Part shown: piece by piece, positions 8,231 through 16,966 of the stretch
Numbering within the stretch: the first letter of the stretch is position 1
How the letters are laid out: each line of letters starts with the position of its first letter
Assembly: GCA_010906965.1 (NCBI GenBank)
Contig: JAAFHB010000015.1
Span: 1-42,547, forward strand
Origin: Mariniphaga sp.
GTDB lineage: Bacteria; Bacteroidota; Bacteroidia; Bacteroidales; Prolixibacteraceae
Reading direction: 5' to 3'
DNA length: 42,547 nt
Program-made: the position numbers and the translations under genes
The notes under the pieces: generated by a model
Told to the model about the DNA's origin: nothing
The model's database searches: none
What the model saw: the letters and a program-made list of their open reading frames with translations, nothing else

Positions 8231-9391
8231 GTAAGTGAGTTTTCGTTTCATGCCCGAGAATGCAAGAATTCCTCCCAGAATAAACGGAATGAAGGCCAGA
8301 AAAGGGATCACAACTTCTGAAATGGGTTCACCTCTTAAAGTTTGGCTCATAAAAATCTGCAGCCAGAACGTGTAGGGAAAGATTAACGAGAAAATTTTTG
8401 CAATCAAAGGCATTGCAATTGAGGGAAAAGTTAATCCGGAGAATGTGAGCGCCATCATTGTATAAGCACTTCCAAGCGATAGGGATAATCTCAAATTGGC
8501 GGTCAATTTTAAAAACAAAATTGCCAGCGATTGGTATGAAATAATCAGCAGGATCTCCGATATCAGGATAAGGAACAAACTACCGTGCACAGGTGTCCCT
8601 AATGTTTTTATCAGGATGATATTCATAACCATCATATCCATAAAGAACAAGAAGGTGTAGGGAAGCATTTTTCCTGCCAACGCAACTGTCACATTATTAT
8701 TGGCCAACAAAATGAGCTCACCGGCTGTTCCCTCCTTTAATTCCATACCTAACGCATACACAGATCCAAGAAAAATGAAAACGACAGCCAGAAGTGGCAA
8801 TAATCCAAGAACCAAAAAATAAGAGTAATTGCCGAATGGATTAAAAAGCAGGTGAACATTCACTTTTACTGGCCTGGCCTTTTCGATGGCCTGAGCGGTT
8901 GTTTGCCCTTTTTTGATGGCCACCTGCACTTTAACTCCGGCAGAAATCGTCGAAAGTGTAGTATACAATCCCGATTTTAAAGCACCACCTTTCACAACAT
9001 TTGAATTGTTGATATAAACGGCAATCGCAGGAGATCCACTGTTCAATACTTTACGTTCCAGGTCGGTTGGTAACACAACAATCGCTTCAATTTTACCACG
9101 ATCCATCATTTGCTTCGCTTCTTCAATTGAGCTAAGCCTCCACATCACATTACAAACAGGTGTTGCATCCACCATTCGTGTGACCTTTGAGGAAAATGAA
9201 GTATGATCCATATCAACCACAGCAACAGGTAAATCCCTAACAACACCGTCAGAAAATAGCCAGATGATAATCAGAAACGCGACGACAGGAGCAATCATCG
9301 TTGTAAATACCAATACCCAACTATCGGCTATTCGTCTCGTTTCGCGCCGTATTACCTTAAAAAGCGCTGTATTCATTAACTTATTTACCAT
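8207..9391 (-). CDS. ABC-2 type permease (YhhJ/YbhS-like), first of pair
   Basis: 394 residues, with the same architecture as the neighbouring permease and probably an ancient paralogue. It has an N-terminal helix (about 28-48), a periplasmic domain with VVDMDHTSFSSKVTRM (about 58-73), then helices from about 175 to 380, including FSGLTFPSIAMP, the ABC-2 signature. The start MVNKLMNTALF is chosen at 9391. A second ATG five codons in (MNTALF) is possible. It lies 77 bases downstream of the HlyD gene and 58 bases upstream of the second permease, consistent with one transcript. Two half-size permeases probably form a heterodimer; the ATPase partner must be encoded elsewhere. Confidence 0.9.
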   Translation of the reverse strand: MVNKLMNTALFKVIRRETRRIADSWVLVFTTMIAPVVAFLIIIWLFSDGVVRDLPVAVVDMDHTSFSSKVTRMVDATPVCNVMWRLSSIEEAKQMMDRGKIEAIVVLPTDLERKVLNSGSPAIAVYINNSNVVKGGALKSGLYTTLSTISAGVKVQVAIKKGQTTAQAIEKARPVKVNVHLLFNPFGNYSYFLVLGLLPLLAVVFIFLGSVYALGMELKEGTAGELILLANNNVTVALAGKMLPYTFLFFMDMMVMNIILIKTLGTPVHGSLFLILISEILLIISYQSLAILFLKLTANLRLSLSLGSAYTMMALTFSGLTFPSIAMPLIAKIFSLIFPYTFWLQIFMSQTLRGEPISEVVIPFLAFIPFILGGILAFSGMKRKLTYHKYWFRQ

Positions 9392-9468
9392 GTTCTTTAG
9401 TAGTTCATATCGTTTTTAGTATTGCATTGGGTTATGAATTTAGCAGTTGGGAACTGGCTGCCAGTTGA

Positions 9469-10476
9469 CTAATTGCCAGTTACTATTTTTTTCACCTCGT
9501 CCCAGTTTACCAGTGCAGACATACCTGGTCGTAAACCTTCAATCTTTTCAACCGGGACAGCATGAACTTCGAATGTTTTCATATCGAAATCGCCAGATGT
9601 TTTTGTTGCATTCCATGTTGCAAATTCGCCCAGCGCATTAATATAATTCACTTTCAGCATAACCTCTTTCATGCCAAGTGCCGAGAAACGGGCTTTGAAA
9701 ATTGATCCCTTCTGGACCGCAGCGAGCAAATCTTCGCGTAAGTTGAACGTTACCCAGACATCGGCTAAATCAACGATCGTGATAACAGGATATCCTGCAG
9801 GAACAAGCTCACCGCGTTCGGCGATTATATTGGCGATTTCACCCTTAATTGGTGCGAATATTCTGGTTTCACTCAGGTACGAATTTACTTCCGTCAGTAC
9901 GCCATCGGCCTGCATTACCAGGGCGCCGGCCGATTTCTTATCTTCGTAACGGGCACCTTTCTTCGCCTTGTCATACAATGAACGAGCTGCTTTCTCCGTT
10001 TCAACGGCAGCTTTCATGCGAGTTTCAGCTTCATCTTTTTGTTGTTCAGCCACTACTCCAGATTTAAACAGGTTATCCACGCGTTGAAAAGTTTTCTTCG
10101 CAAAATCGGCAGCAGCCATAGCTGTTTGCCACGAATTGAAGGCGGCCTGAACATCTTCTTTCTGAGCACCATTGTCCGCCTTTTCTTTTTGAGCTCCCGC
10201 CGCCGCTCTAACAGCAGATGCTTGCAAAAACTTAGCATCCAATTCCGGACTACTAAGCGTAAAAAGGAGCGTACCGGTCTGTACATCCTGGCCTTTGTGA
10301 ACCAAAAGGCTGTCGATCCGTCCAATCAGTTTTGAAGCAACCTTCACCTGCGTAGCCTCCACTTCACCCTGAACTTCGAGCGGAATCGGTTTCGCAACAA
10401 CCCAAATGGCGTATCCAATAAAAATGATCACTGCAACAATGGCACCTGCAATCACGTAATGTTTAGTCTTTTTCAT
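9469..10476 (-). CDS. HlyD-family membrane fusion (periplasmic adaptor) protein
   Basis: 335 residues. The N-terminal membrane anchor is at about 8-28. Next come the biotinyl-lipoyl-like half (PLEVQGEVEATQVKVASKLIGRIDSLLVHKGQDV, residues about 32-65), an alpha-helical hairpin rich in Ala/Lys/Glu (about 75-185), the second lipoyl half (TRIFAPIKGEIANI) and a beta-barrel domain. It resembles YhiI/YbhG-type adaptors that link ABC-2 permeases to TolC. It sits between tolC-like and permease genes on the same strand, with gaps of about 115 and 77 bases. Short repeats of a GCCAGTT/AACTGGC type lie at its stop codon (about 9453-9480) and could form a small hairpin. Confidence 0.92.
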   Translation of the reverse strand: MKKTKHYVIAGAIVAVIIFIGYAIWVVAKPIPLEVQGEVEATQVKVASKLIGRIDSLLVHKGQDVQTGTLLFTLSSPELDAKFLQASAVRAAAGAQKEKADNGAQKEDVQAAFNSWQTAMAAADFAKKTFQRVDNLFKSGVVAEQQKDEAETRMKAAVETEKAARSLYDKAKKGARYEDKKSAGALVMQADGVLTEVNSYLSETRIFAPIKGEIANIIAERGELVPAGYPVITIVDLADVWVTFNLREDLLAAVQKGSIFKARFSALGMKEVMLKVNYINALGEFATWNATKTSGDFDMKTFEVHAVPVEKIEGLRPGMSALVNWDEVKKIVTGN

Positions 10477-10591
10477 AATCTATGTAACTCTGTTTATTTG
10501 TTTCATTTAAGATGAAAGTTGGAAGGCTGAAATAATATCTCCTTTTGCAGGCTCATTTCCACCCCATCTCTCCTTCACTATGTTCCTTCTT

Positions 10592-12109
10592 TTAATATCT
10601 TCCCTGTTTCGCGTCGGGATGATTCATATAGCTGACATACTTATCGGACATTCCTGAATAATAAAGCAATTTCGATAACGCGACATCCCACGCATAAATG
10701 GCCTGTAACCTTTCGATTTTTGCTTTAGCAACAGCCAGATTTGCATCCGATACCTGTGTGGTAGTTGCCATTCCTTCCGAAAAAGCCTTTTCTCTTGCGC
10801 GTGAATATTCGGTTGTAAACGCCATTGCAGCATCCAGTTCAGTGATTTGCTCAAGGTACATATGCAGCTCCTGGTAGTATTTGGTGATGGCCGAATAAAT
10901 ATCCGATTCAGCTTTTGCATAAAAATCATCTGCCTGCATTGCCGTAAACCGTGCTGCACTTATTTTTCGATTGCGTGCAAGTCCGTCGAATAAGCTCCAT
11001 TGTAATCCAACGCCCACCATATATTCGGGGAGATAGGGCGAAAGATCTTTATTCACTATATCATAGGTACCAGTTGCAGCAATCGTTGGTAAATAAGCCG
11101 ATTGTTCAACCTTTATACCTTGTGCTGCCAATTCTTTCTTTTTGTTGACCTGTCCCAGTAAAGGGCTGTTTTCCTTTGATTTGATTTTATAGAAATCAAG
11201 TGATTCAATATTTTCGATATAGAATAGCTCCGATAACGGATTGATTTTGGAGTTCTCCGAATCAGCAACCGTGTTTAAAACCGCTTCGTTTAATATTTCA
11301 ACCTGACGGTCCGACTTTTTCAGTTCGCGGTCAGCTTCTGCAAAATAAACTTTTGCATTTAAGACTTCTACCTGAGCAATCATCCCTTCCTTTGCAAGTT
11401 TCTGCGCATCCTCGAAATGCTTTTGCATCCCGGTCATCACTTCCTTCCTAACTTTCACCGCTTGGTTCGCCAGGATTAATCCAAAGTAACGTTCAACCAA
11501 TTCACTTGTAAGCTCATGCGACTTTTGAATCGTCTCTATTTCAGATTCTTCAAACTTTATCTTGGCCGCTTTATTCGCCGCATTGATCTTACCACCAGTA
11601 TAAAGTGGCATCACAAATCCGGCATTTACCATTCCGAATTTTTTCTCCTGTATTGTTTTGATCCATTCGCCATTATTGACCGTTTCGAGACCTTCGAGCA
11701 TTTTCCCACGAACGACAGCCGTTGAAACATCATCAGGCAGATATGGCATTATACTATTGGTTTTGGGATCGGGATTCGGAACACCGCTAAATTTGCCATA
11801 ATGTCCCAAAGTGTTATAAAGCGGAGTTATTGCATCCCGCACCGGCGTAAGATCAAGCTCCAGATTGTCTGACATATAAATATAGGAAGCACTCAACGAG
11901 ATGCGCGGAAGATGCAACCCTTTGGCAGCTTTTACCTCCTGTTCCATCTGAAGCGACTTATTATTAGACTGTTTTATTAAATGGTTATTTTGAAGGGAAA
12001 GACTCAGTGCCTCTTCAAAAGTGAGGCTTTTCGACACTCCAGGGTTTTCCTGCCCGCAAAGCGTCAAACCCGTCATTGAAAATAATATTATTAATATACT
12101 CGCTCTCAT
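10592..12109 (-). CDS. TolC-family outer membrane efflux protein
   Basis: 505 residues with a signal peptide (MRASILIILFSMTGLTLCG, ending in a possible lipobox LTLCG). The mature protein has the TolC/OEP repeat: SLTFEEALSLSLQNNHLIKQSNN, long coiled-coil helices, the beta-barrel strand ISLSASYIYM, and the second-half equivalents PTIAATGTYDIVN and VGVGLQWSLFDG. It forms the trimeric outer-membrane exit duct for the exporter encoded downstream. The start ATG is only 6 bases after the tetR stop, so the two genes are co-transcribed. Confidence 0.93.
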   Translation of the reverse strand: MRASILIILFSMTGLTLCGQENPGVSKSLTFEEALSLSLQNNHLIKQSNNKSLQMEQEVKAAKGLHLPRISLSASYIYMSDNLELDLTPVRDAITPLYNTLGHYGKFSGVPNPDPKTNSIMPYLPDDVSTAVVRGKMLEGLETVNNGEWIKTIQEKKFGMVNAGFVMPLYTGGKINAANKAAKIKFEESEIETIQKSHELTSELVERYFGLILANQAVKVRKEVMTGMQKHFEDAQKLAKEGMIAQVEVLNAKVYFAEADRELKKSDRQVEILNEAVLNTVADSENSKINPLSELFYIENIESLDFYKIKSKENSPLLGQVNKKKELAAQGIKVEQSAYLPTIAATGTYDIVNKDLSPYLPEYMVGVGLQWSLFDGLARNRKISAARFTAMQADDFYAKAESDIYSAITKYYQELHMYLEQITELDAAMAFTTEYSRAREKAFSEGMATTTQVSDANLAVAKAKIERLQAIYAWDVALSKLLYYSGMSDKYVSYMNHPDAKQGRY

Positions 12110-12115
12110 TCGTAT

Positions 12116-12697
12116 CTATTTTAAGGCGTTGATTGAAAATTCTGCCACACGTTTTTGATCTTCATTTGTCCAGACGGTACTCCCGAAAAATCCTTTCATT
12201 TTCAGATTAATATATTCAATGGGATAAATAACAACTATTCCGTATGCCTCCTCAGGCGAGATGTTCCTGTTGACCTCTCCGTTTTCGACCCCAATACGTA
12301 TTACTTTTTCGCATAAACTCTTAATATGCTGGCGTTGGTCGGCTGAAACCTGAAAATTATAATCATGCATCAGAACATGGATAAATTTGATTTCTTCAGG
12401 AGATTCGGTGGCTGTTTTAAAAAGCTCATTGATCAGCTCGTTGATCACCTCTTTAATGCGGGTAAAGGAATTCAGTAAAAACTCAAGTTTCTCAATAATT
12501 TGGGAGACCTTCGTATAAAGCAGTTCTGTAACAAGTTCTTGCTTTCCCTTGTAAAAGCGGTAAAGGTATCCCTCAGCAACACCAGCGCGACGTGCAATTG
12601 AAGAAATAGATGCTCCGCCGTATCCATTCTGAACGACCAGTGTAATCGTTGCCTCCCTGATCCGTTGAATTTTACCATCGTCAATTAAACGTGCCAT
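12116..12697 (-). CDS. TetR-family transcriptional regulator
   Basis: 193 residues. The N-terminal DNA-binding domain contains the canonical TetR helix-turn-helix (ASISSIARRAGVAEGYLYRFYKGKQELV, about 28-55). The C-terminal helical ligand domain shows no recognisable specificity. It is the first gene of the operon tetR-tolC-hlyD-permease-permease. The candidate operator ATGAATGA-N4-TCATTCAT begins 15 bases upstream of its start codon, so autoregulation and repression of the exporter are likely. This is the standard arrangement for inducible efflux or export systems. Confidence 0.92.
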   Translation of the reverse strand: MARLIDDGKIQRIREATITLVVQNGYGGASISSIARRAGVAEGYLYRFYKGKQELVTELLYTKVSQIIEKLEFLLNSFTRIKEVINELINELFKTATESPEEIKFIHVLMHDYNFQVSADQRQHIKSLCEKVIRIGVENGEVNRNISPEEAYGIVVIYPIEYINLKMKGFFGSTVWTNEDQKRVAEFSINALK

Positions 12698-12712
12698 TCA
12701 AATTAATAATTA

Positions 12713-12732
12713 ATGAATGATTATTCATTCAT
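12713..12732. promoter_or_regulatory. Palindromic TetR-type operator
   Basis: ATGAATGA (12713-12720), four bases, then TCATTCAT (12725-12732) form a perfect 8-bp inverted repeat. It lies directly upstream of the tetR start and just downstream of the predicted -7 box. Its size and symmetry fit a TetR dimer site. Confidence 0.7.
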
Positions 12733-13133
12733 ATTCTGATGCGAAAGTATATAAACAATTCTAGTTACAAAACAAGGTGGTTAAAAAATTTACAATTCTT
12801 TAATACACAACGACCGATTTAAAGGCAGGCGAATTTGATTTTCGTACTCAAAGAGTCAAACAATGATAAACTAAAAGGGAAATAATTTAAAAAGAATAAA
12901 CAACGTAAACCGAAAGTTTAAGTAGGTTTACCTTTTATTCTTATGTAATGTTAGTGGGTCTTTAAAGGAAACTTAAAGGGCCGTTTTTACTTTATGAAAG
13001 GCAGATTGAGCAATTGATTATAAAACGAAAGACGAAGTCAGGTATTTTTCCGGCATTATAACCCTCGCCAAAATGGAATTCGGAAACAAGCGAGAATCGC
13101 AAGTTGCAACTAATTTGTACCAGAATCATTTTT
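12733..13133. other. Intergenic region with an imperfect inverted repeat
   Basis: Apart from the tetR promoter the region holds no gene I can support. An imperfect inverted repeat AAGAATAAA...GTAAACC against GGTTTAC...TTTATTCTT (about 12892-12943) could be a hairpin. A 64-codon minus-strand frame at 12992-13186 overlaps the neighbouring gene and has no family features. Confidence 0.4.
12742..12771 (-). promoter_or_regulatory. Promoter of the tetR-exporter operon
   Basis: Read on the minus strand, TTTG (12771-12768), an 18-base spacer and TACTTTCG (12749-12742) approximate the Bacteroidota -33 TTTG and -7 TAnnTTTG boxes, with one mismatch in the -7 box. The start point would fall next to the palindromic operator, so repressor binding would block initiation. 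Confidence 0.4.
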
Positions 13134-13853
13134 TTAGAGCATATCGAAAGCACCGCAATTGAAATTGGGATCGTTTTGCTGATCACTTCGATTCATCATA
13201 CAAAGTAAGTTTTCGTCCCAATCGTTGATATGATAACTTTTACAAATTTTGCATAGATCCGGTATATGCTTGTCCTGAAGATCAATTTTGTTTCCATCAT
13301 CGTCGAAAAAACCATTAATATCTTCAAAATAAGGAAGTTCATTCACAGGAAAATCAGAAGCAGGATGCCCGGTTTCTTCATCAAATTTCATTTGTTCGGC
13401 AACTTCATTGCAAGTCGTACAATAGCCAGGAAACGGACATTTATCTTCGTTCATATCACAAAATTCGATATGTTCATCGCCAAACGACAAGGGCACGTGT
13501 TTTTCATTCCATATCTTTAGGATAAACGGATAGCGTAAATCCTCAGGATAGTTCTCAGGAAAATCGAGCGTGAAATGGAAAATCAGCAGCAGCTTTTCCA
13601 ACTCTATGGCCAAACGAGCCTGTTGCTGAGAAGTTAATTTACTCGAATCTGGAAGCAATTCGGAATCAATCCCTGTAATCTTTGAAATCCGTTTTTTCTT
13701 GCCGTACAGATTTTTTTCTGCAAAGGCCATATCTTCCAATTCAAGTTCATTCTCGGGGTCTGCTTCAGAAAGTGCCCATATCTCGTGAGGTGGCCTGATA
13801 TTCCAGGTTGCCTTGTGGATGTCCTCAATTAATTGATCAATATATCGTTCCAT
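13134..13853 (-). CDS. Conserved-looking hypothetical protein with Cys-rich C terminus
   Basis: 239 residues with no family I can name. Residues 1-130 are mixed alpha/beta and acidic. The C-terminal half has cysteines grouped as possible metal ligands: EFCDMNEDKCPFPGYCTTC (about 131-149), CKICKSYH, and single cysteines in LLCMM and FNCGAF. This spacing suggests one or two zinc or iron-sulfur sites. It has no signal peptide or membrane segment, so it is cytoplasmic. It is the last of three minus-strand genes (pRiA4b-like, 178-residue protein, this protein), with a 42-base gap to the one upstream. The repeated acidic D/E tracts resemble those of its neighbours, which suggests a shared role. Confidence 0.75.
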   Translation of the reverse strand: MERYIDQLIEDIHKATWNIRPPHEIWALSEADPENELELEDMAFAEKNLYGKKKRISKITGIDSELLPDSSKLTSQQQARLAIELEKLLLIFHFTLDFPENYPEDLRYPFILKIWNEKHVPLSFGDEHIEFCDMNEDKCPFPGYCTTCNEVAEQMKFDEETGHPASDFPVNELPYFEDINGFFDDDGNKIDLQDKHIPDLCKICKSYHINDWDENLLCMMNRSDQQNDPNFNCGAFDML

Positions 13854-13895
13854 CAGTTCAGAAAGTGTTCATACGTTTTGAGTAGTGTTCCAAAA

Positions 13896-14432
13896 TTACA
13901 CTTCAACGATGTATTCGTAACCATCAGTACCTACACTTGCATCAAGTGCACTGATTATTTTTCGATGATTATCGTAAGGTCCTTGTATATAGCATGGTTT
14001 ACCATTAAATCCCATTTCAATCTCATCAATTCCATCATCAACCAAATCGGGATCAAGCACATACTCTGACAAATAAAAATCTTTTGGCGTATCAATACCT
14101 AATCCTGAGGCGTAATCAATGGCACCATATATAAGGTTATGAAAATAGGAGGATGTTACTTCAATAGTAGGAGTATGGTTTTCCATCATATCAAGCATTT
14201 TATCTATCTCCTCTTCAGTTAAATTGCAATTGACCATTGAATTTTTAACCCCAAGACAAAGCCGATCTACTAATATGTTTGCAAAAGTATACTTGCCTCC
14301 CGGCTGTCTTCGTATTATCAGGCATACGGTTAAACCTTTATCAATGTAACGATCAGCAATTAAACACTTTTCAATAGGCAGTTTCCTTCCATTTTCCTGA
14401 AGATACTTTCTTGGCGAAAATTTGTTTTCCAT
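13896..14432 (-). CDS. Hypothetical protein in the pRiA4b ORF-3 cluster
   Basis: 178 residues. Beginning MENKFSPRKYLQENGRKLPI, it has a beta-rich core with VCLIIRRQPGGKYTFANILVDRLCLGVKNS, which I recall as a pattern in uncharacterised Bacteroidota proteins, followed by helical and acidic segments (LVDDGIDEIEMGF). No signal peptide, membrane helix or catalytic motif is evident. It lies 107 bases downstream of the pRiA4b family gene and 42 bases upstream of the Cys-rich gene on the same strand, so co-transcription is plausible. Function unknown. Confidence 0.72.
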   Translation of the reverse strand: MENKFSPRKYLQENGRKLPIEKCLIADRYIDKGLTVCLIIRRQPGGKYTFANILVDRLCLGVKNSMVNCNLTEEEIDKMLDMMENHTPTIEVTSSYFHNLIYGAIDYASGLGIDTPKDFYLSEYVLDPDLVDDGIDEIEMGFNGKPCYIQGPYDNHRKIISALDASVGTDGYEYIVEV

Positions 14433-14539
14433 AATTTCGTACTAAAATAAAACCTAAAATAATGTTTTTGAAAAATTTAAAATCGATTTGAGCTTATCGT
14501 TTCACCTACGAATAAACTGGAGAAAGATCATCTGAGTAC

Positions 14540-15103
14540 TTATTTAAATCCTTTTAGCAATTCATTGACTTCAGCAATGTCAAAACTATTTGCATCCCAA
14601 AACTCATCCTCATCCAATCCTAACCAATCTTTCATATCCTGGTACTCATCATGTGTTGGGTCGGCCAGAATTATTTTCATATTTTCGAAGCCCCACGGAC
14701 CACCACAATCTTCGGGCGGACAAGCACCCTTCCCATTCAGACAAACCGGAAGTTTTATATCTTCGGGAACCAATTTTTCAAAGGTAATTTTATGGGACCA
14801 ATCATCGCCAAAATCATAGAGGTAGTTAAAAGTTTGATTTTGGATGGTGAAAACCTTGTTTAATTTGGTTTTCTTCGACTTCATGTCGGTTTCTTCCCAA
14901 TCTTCTTTCGAAGGTATTGCAATCGTCGGATGTGAGCCGTAACCTTTCGGACTGAACTGATAGAAATGGCAATCTTCCCAGCCAAAAACAAGTTGTATCA
15001 GGTTGTGCAGGTCGTGAAAAGTAATCGATTCGGGAACCTGAATTTGACGCCAAACCGGTGGTTTGGACACGTTCATTAGTTGAATTTTAAATTGATATGC
15101 CAT
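14540..15103 (-). CDS. Plasmid pRiA4b ORF-3 family protein
   Basis: 187 residues matching the pRiA4b ORF-3 family. It begins with the beta-strand MAYQFKIQLMNVSKPPVWRQI, then FHDLHNLIQLVFGWEDCHFYQF (about 28-49). The hallmark YLYDFGDDWSHKITFE lies at about 95-110, and the cysteine-rich motif CLNGKGACPPEDCGGPWGF at about 121-139. The family is widespread, often near mobile or accessory genes, and has no established biochemical role. Length is normal and the motifs are intact. It is first of a three-gene minus-strand group. Confidence 0.88.
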   Translation of the reverse strand: MAYQFKIQLMNVSKPPVWRQIQVPESITFHDLHNLIQLVFGWEDCHFYQFSPKGYGSHPTIAIPSKEDWEETDMKSKKTKLNKVFTIQNQTFNYLYDFGDDWSHKITFEKLVPEDIKLPVCLNGKGACPPEDCGGPWGFENMKIILADPTHDEYQDMKDWLGLDEDEFWDANSFDIAEVNELLKGFK

Positions 15104-15340
15104 ATTTCTTGTTTTAAAAAACTTCAGAAATTAATTTTGTAAATAATAAAAATGCTGCAACGATAAAGTTGTGAAAATCAAATTGAAATAGCAAACATAT
15201 TTCAGAGAATTCGACAAATGTTTTTTAACTATTTCCCCTAATATCTCCTGAATATTGTATAACTTTAAAGTGAAATCGGTTCCGTATCAATCTAACGCAC
15301 CGCTGCCGGGAAATCGATCCGGAATCATAACTTAAAAAAC

Positions 15341-15818
15341 GGAGGAAAGCATTATGAAAACAACGAAAATGATGATTTCTATGATGGTCGTGTATCTGTT
15401 TGTATTTTTTCCAGGCCATGTTTTCGCACAGACCGATCTTGAAAACCACGCACAGTTTTCAAAAAATAATAAGTCCATTATGCAGCATACAAATGCGATA
15501 GCATCAGGGGAAGCGAAAACAAAGAATGATCAGATCTCACATTACAACGAAGCCCGAAAGAGTTTTATAGAGGCTAAAAAAGCTAATAATCTATTGAAAA
15601 AAGGGATATCCGAAAATTTAAAATCGGAAGCCGTAGTACATCACGACAAAATTGACAAGAATTATTCAGCGGCCCTGCCTTTTGTTAACTCGATGCTTGA
15701 AGAATTGAAAAATGGGAATACTGACAATGCCAGGCTAAAGGAACAAGCCAAAAAACTTCACGACTACATCGATCTGGCAGAAAAGGAACACCAGGTATTA
15801 ATAAAAGAGACACATTAG
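15341..15818 (+). CDS. Small secreted helical protein
   Basis: The CDS proper is 15354-15818 (154 residues). GGAGG at 15341-15345 is a strong ribosome-binding site, unusual for this phylum, and fixes the ATG at 15354. Residues 1-25 are a signal peptide cleaved after VFAQ. The mature protein is Lys/Glu-rich and predicted almost entirely helical (EARKSFIEAKKANNLLKKGI, RLKEQAKKLHDYIDLAEKEHQVL). It contains histidines but no cysteines. It is probably a periplasmic helical-bundle protein; I do not recognise the family. A near-consensus TAACTTTA box lies at about 15260. It is transcribed divergently from the pRiA4b cluster. Confidence 0.75.
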
Positions 15819-16324
15819 TACCGTAAGCATTCGTAGGACTGTCATGAAAAACGATCATGAAAAACCGGGAAATAATCTAATTTTCTAACGGTCTCTGGGG
15901 GGACAGCATGTTCCGATATATCCACCTGTTAACAAATATTTTAAGCTTTTGCTTTTACCTTTTTATTTCACCGGTTTATGATATGGTTTACATGCACCTA
16001 AATAAGACTGAGTTAATAATAAAAATGTTAATTCACGGATCACTATTGACGAATTGATTTAGTAAAAGAAAAACCCATCCCTGAAATCCAACCTAAAGAT
16101 AGTTGAAAATATTTGTATTTCAAACATTTACAAGTATTTATCCGATTATAAACCGACGAAAATTCTGATTTTTATTGACAAATATATATTTGAATATAGG
16201 GATCAATATGCAAGACGAAAACACTTTTCCGAAAATTCCTGACTGGGGATTGTAGGGAAACAGCCAGTATGATCTTACGATAAAAATTATTTTTTTTTAA
16301 AAATCCAAAAAAATTCTTCAGATA
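15819..16324. other. AT-rich intergenic region with one possible small ORF
   Basis: No established gene. The only candidate is a 49-codon ORF at 15908-16057, listed separately. The rest is AT-rich with no clear terminator or promoter. Confidence 0.4.
15908..16057 (+). CDS. Possible 49-residue small membrane protein
   Basis: ATG at 15908 is preceded by GGGGGGA about 6 bases upstream, a good Shine-Dalgarno match like that of the secreted-protein gene just upstream. The product starts MFRYIHLLTNILSFCFYLF and has one hydrophobic segment (about 7-27) followed by a polar tail. No homologue is recognised and the frame is short, so this could be chance. Confidence 0.25.
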   Translation: MFRYIHLLTNILSFCFYLFISPVYDMVYMHLNKTELIIKMLIHGSLLTN

Positions 16325-16735
16325 TTATAAACTGAACCACAATTTACCACTACTCCAGTTTGCCCAATAATTAAAGTTTGCATATGCCACTGTTTCTAAT
16401 TTTGTTAATGCAACATTACCACCGATCGGCTGAGCAACAACAGAAATATTTTGCCAATTAGCTCCAAAACCAGTATTTACATAAAATGCCTTAATGGTAA
16501 TATTTTCACCAAAACCATTATCTTTTACAGAAACTTTAAGTGATATTTTCTGTGTAACACGACCATTTTCATCCAGTATGAACCCTGTTGCTCTTACCAT
16601 CTCCCCGACGGAATTTGAAGAACTTCCACTTGATGTTCCAGGAGTTGCAGGAACAAAAGGTTCATAATTAATAAACTGCCCATAACTATTAAGGCTTGAC
16701 ACTACCACAATCAAAAGCAAGATTAGTTTTTTCAT
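16325..16735 (-). CDS. Secreted hypothetical protein
   Basis: 136 residues. A clear signal peptide (MKKLILLLIVVVSSLNSYG, cleaved before QFINYEP) is followed by a Ser/Gly/Thr/Pro linker (about 30-42) and a beta-rich domain with alternating hydrophobics (KISLKVSVKDNGFGENITIKAFYV) ending in aromatic strands (NYWANWSSGKLWFSL). No cysteines are seen in the mature part. I do not recognise the family; an extracellular or periplasmic role is inferred from the signal peptide. It lies in the accessory stretch next to tRNA-Gly. Confidence 0.7.
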   Translation of the reverse strand: MKKLILLLIVVVSSLNSYGQFINYEPFVPATPGTSSGSSSNSVGEMVRATGFILDENGRVTQKISLKVSVKDNGFGENITIKAFYVNTGFGANWQNISVVAQPIGGNVALTKLETVAYANFNYWANWSSGKLWFSL

Positions 16736-16966
16736 AAGTTGTGTTTAAATGTAATTAAAATATGCTCATTATTTATGTAAAATATAAAATATTCTACTAC
16801 CCTGATAAGTAATTATTTTGTCAATAAAAATTGGACTGCTGAGAATAACTAATAATGATAAAAAAATCTTGACAATTAGTTTATTTTGGGCAATTACAAC
16901 AGAAGACGCATATAAATTTGATTGAAAATAAGTTTAAATTTTGAACACCGCATTTTGGACTGAAAA

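Noticed and set aside
12992-13186. 64-codon minus-strand ORF overlapping the Cys-rich gene
   Set aside because: It overlaps the 3' end of a better-supported gene in another frame and has no recognisable features.
16208-16255. 15-codon ORF ending PDWGL in the gap before the secreted protein gene
   Set aside because: Too short and without a ribosome-binding site or conserved context.
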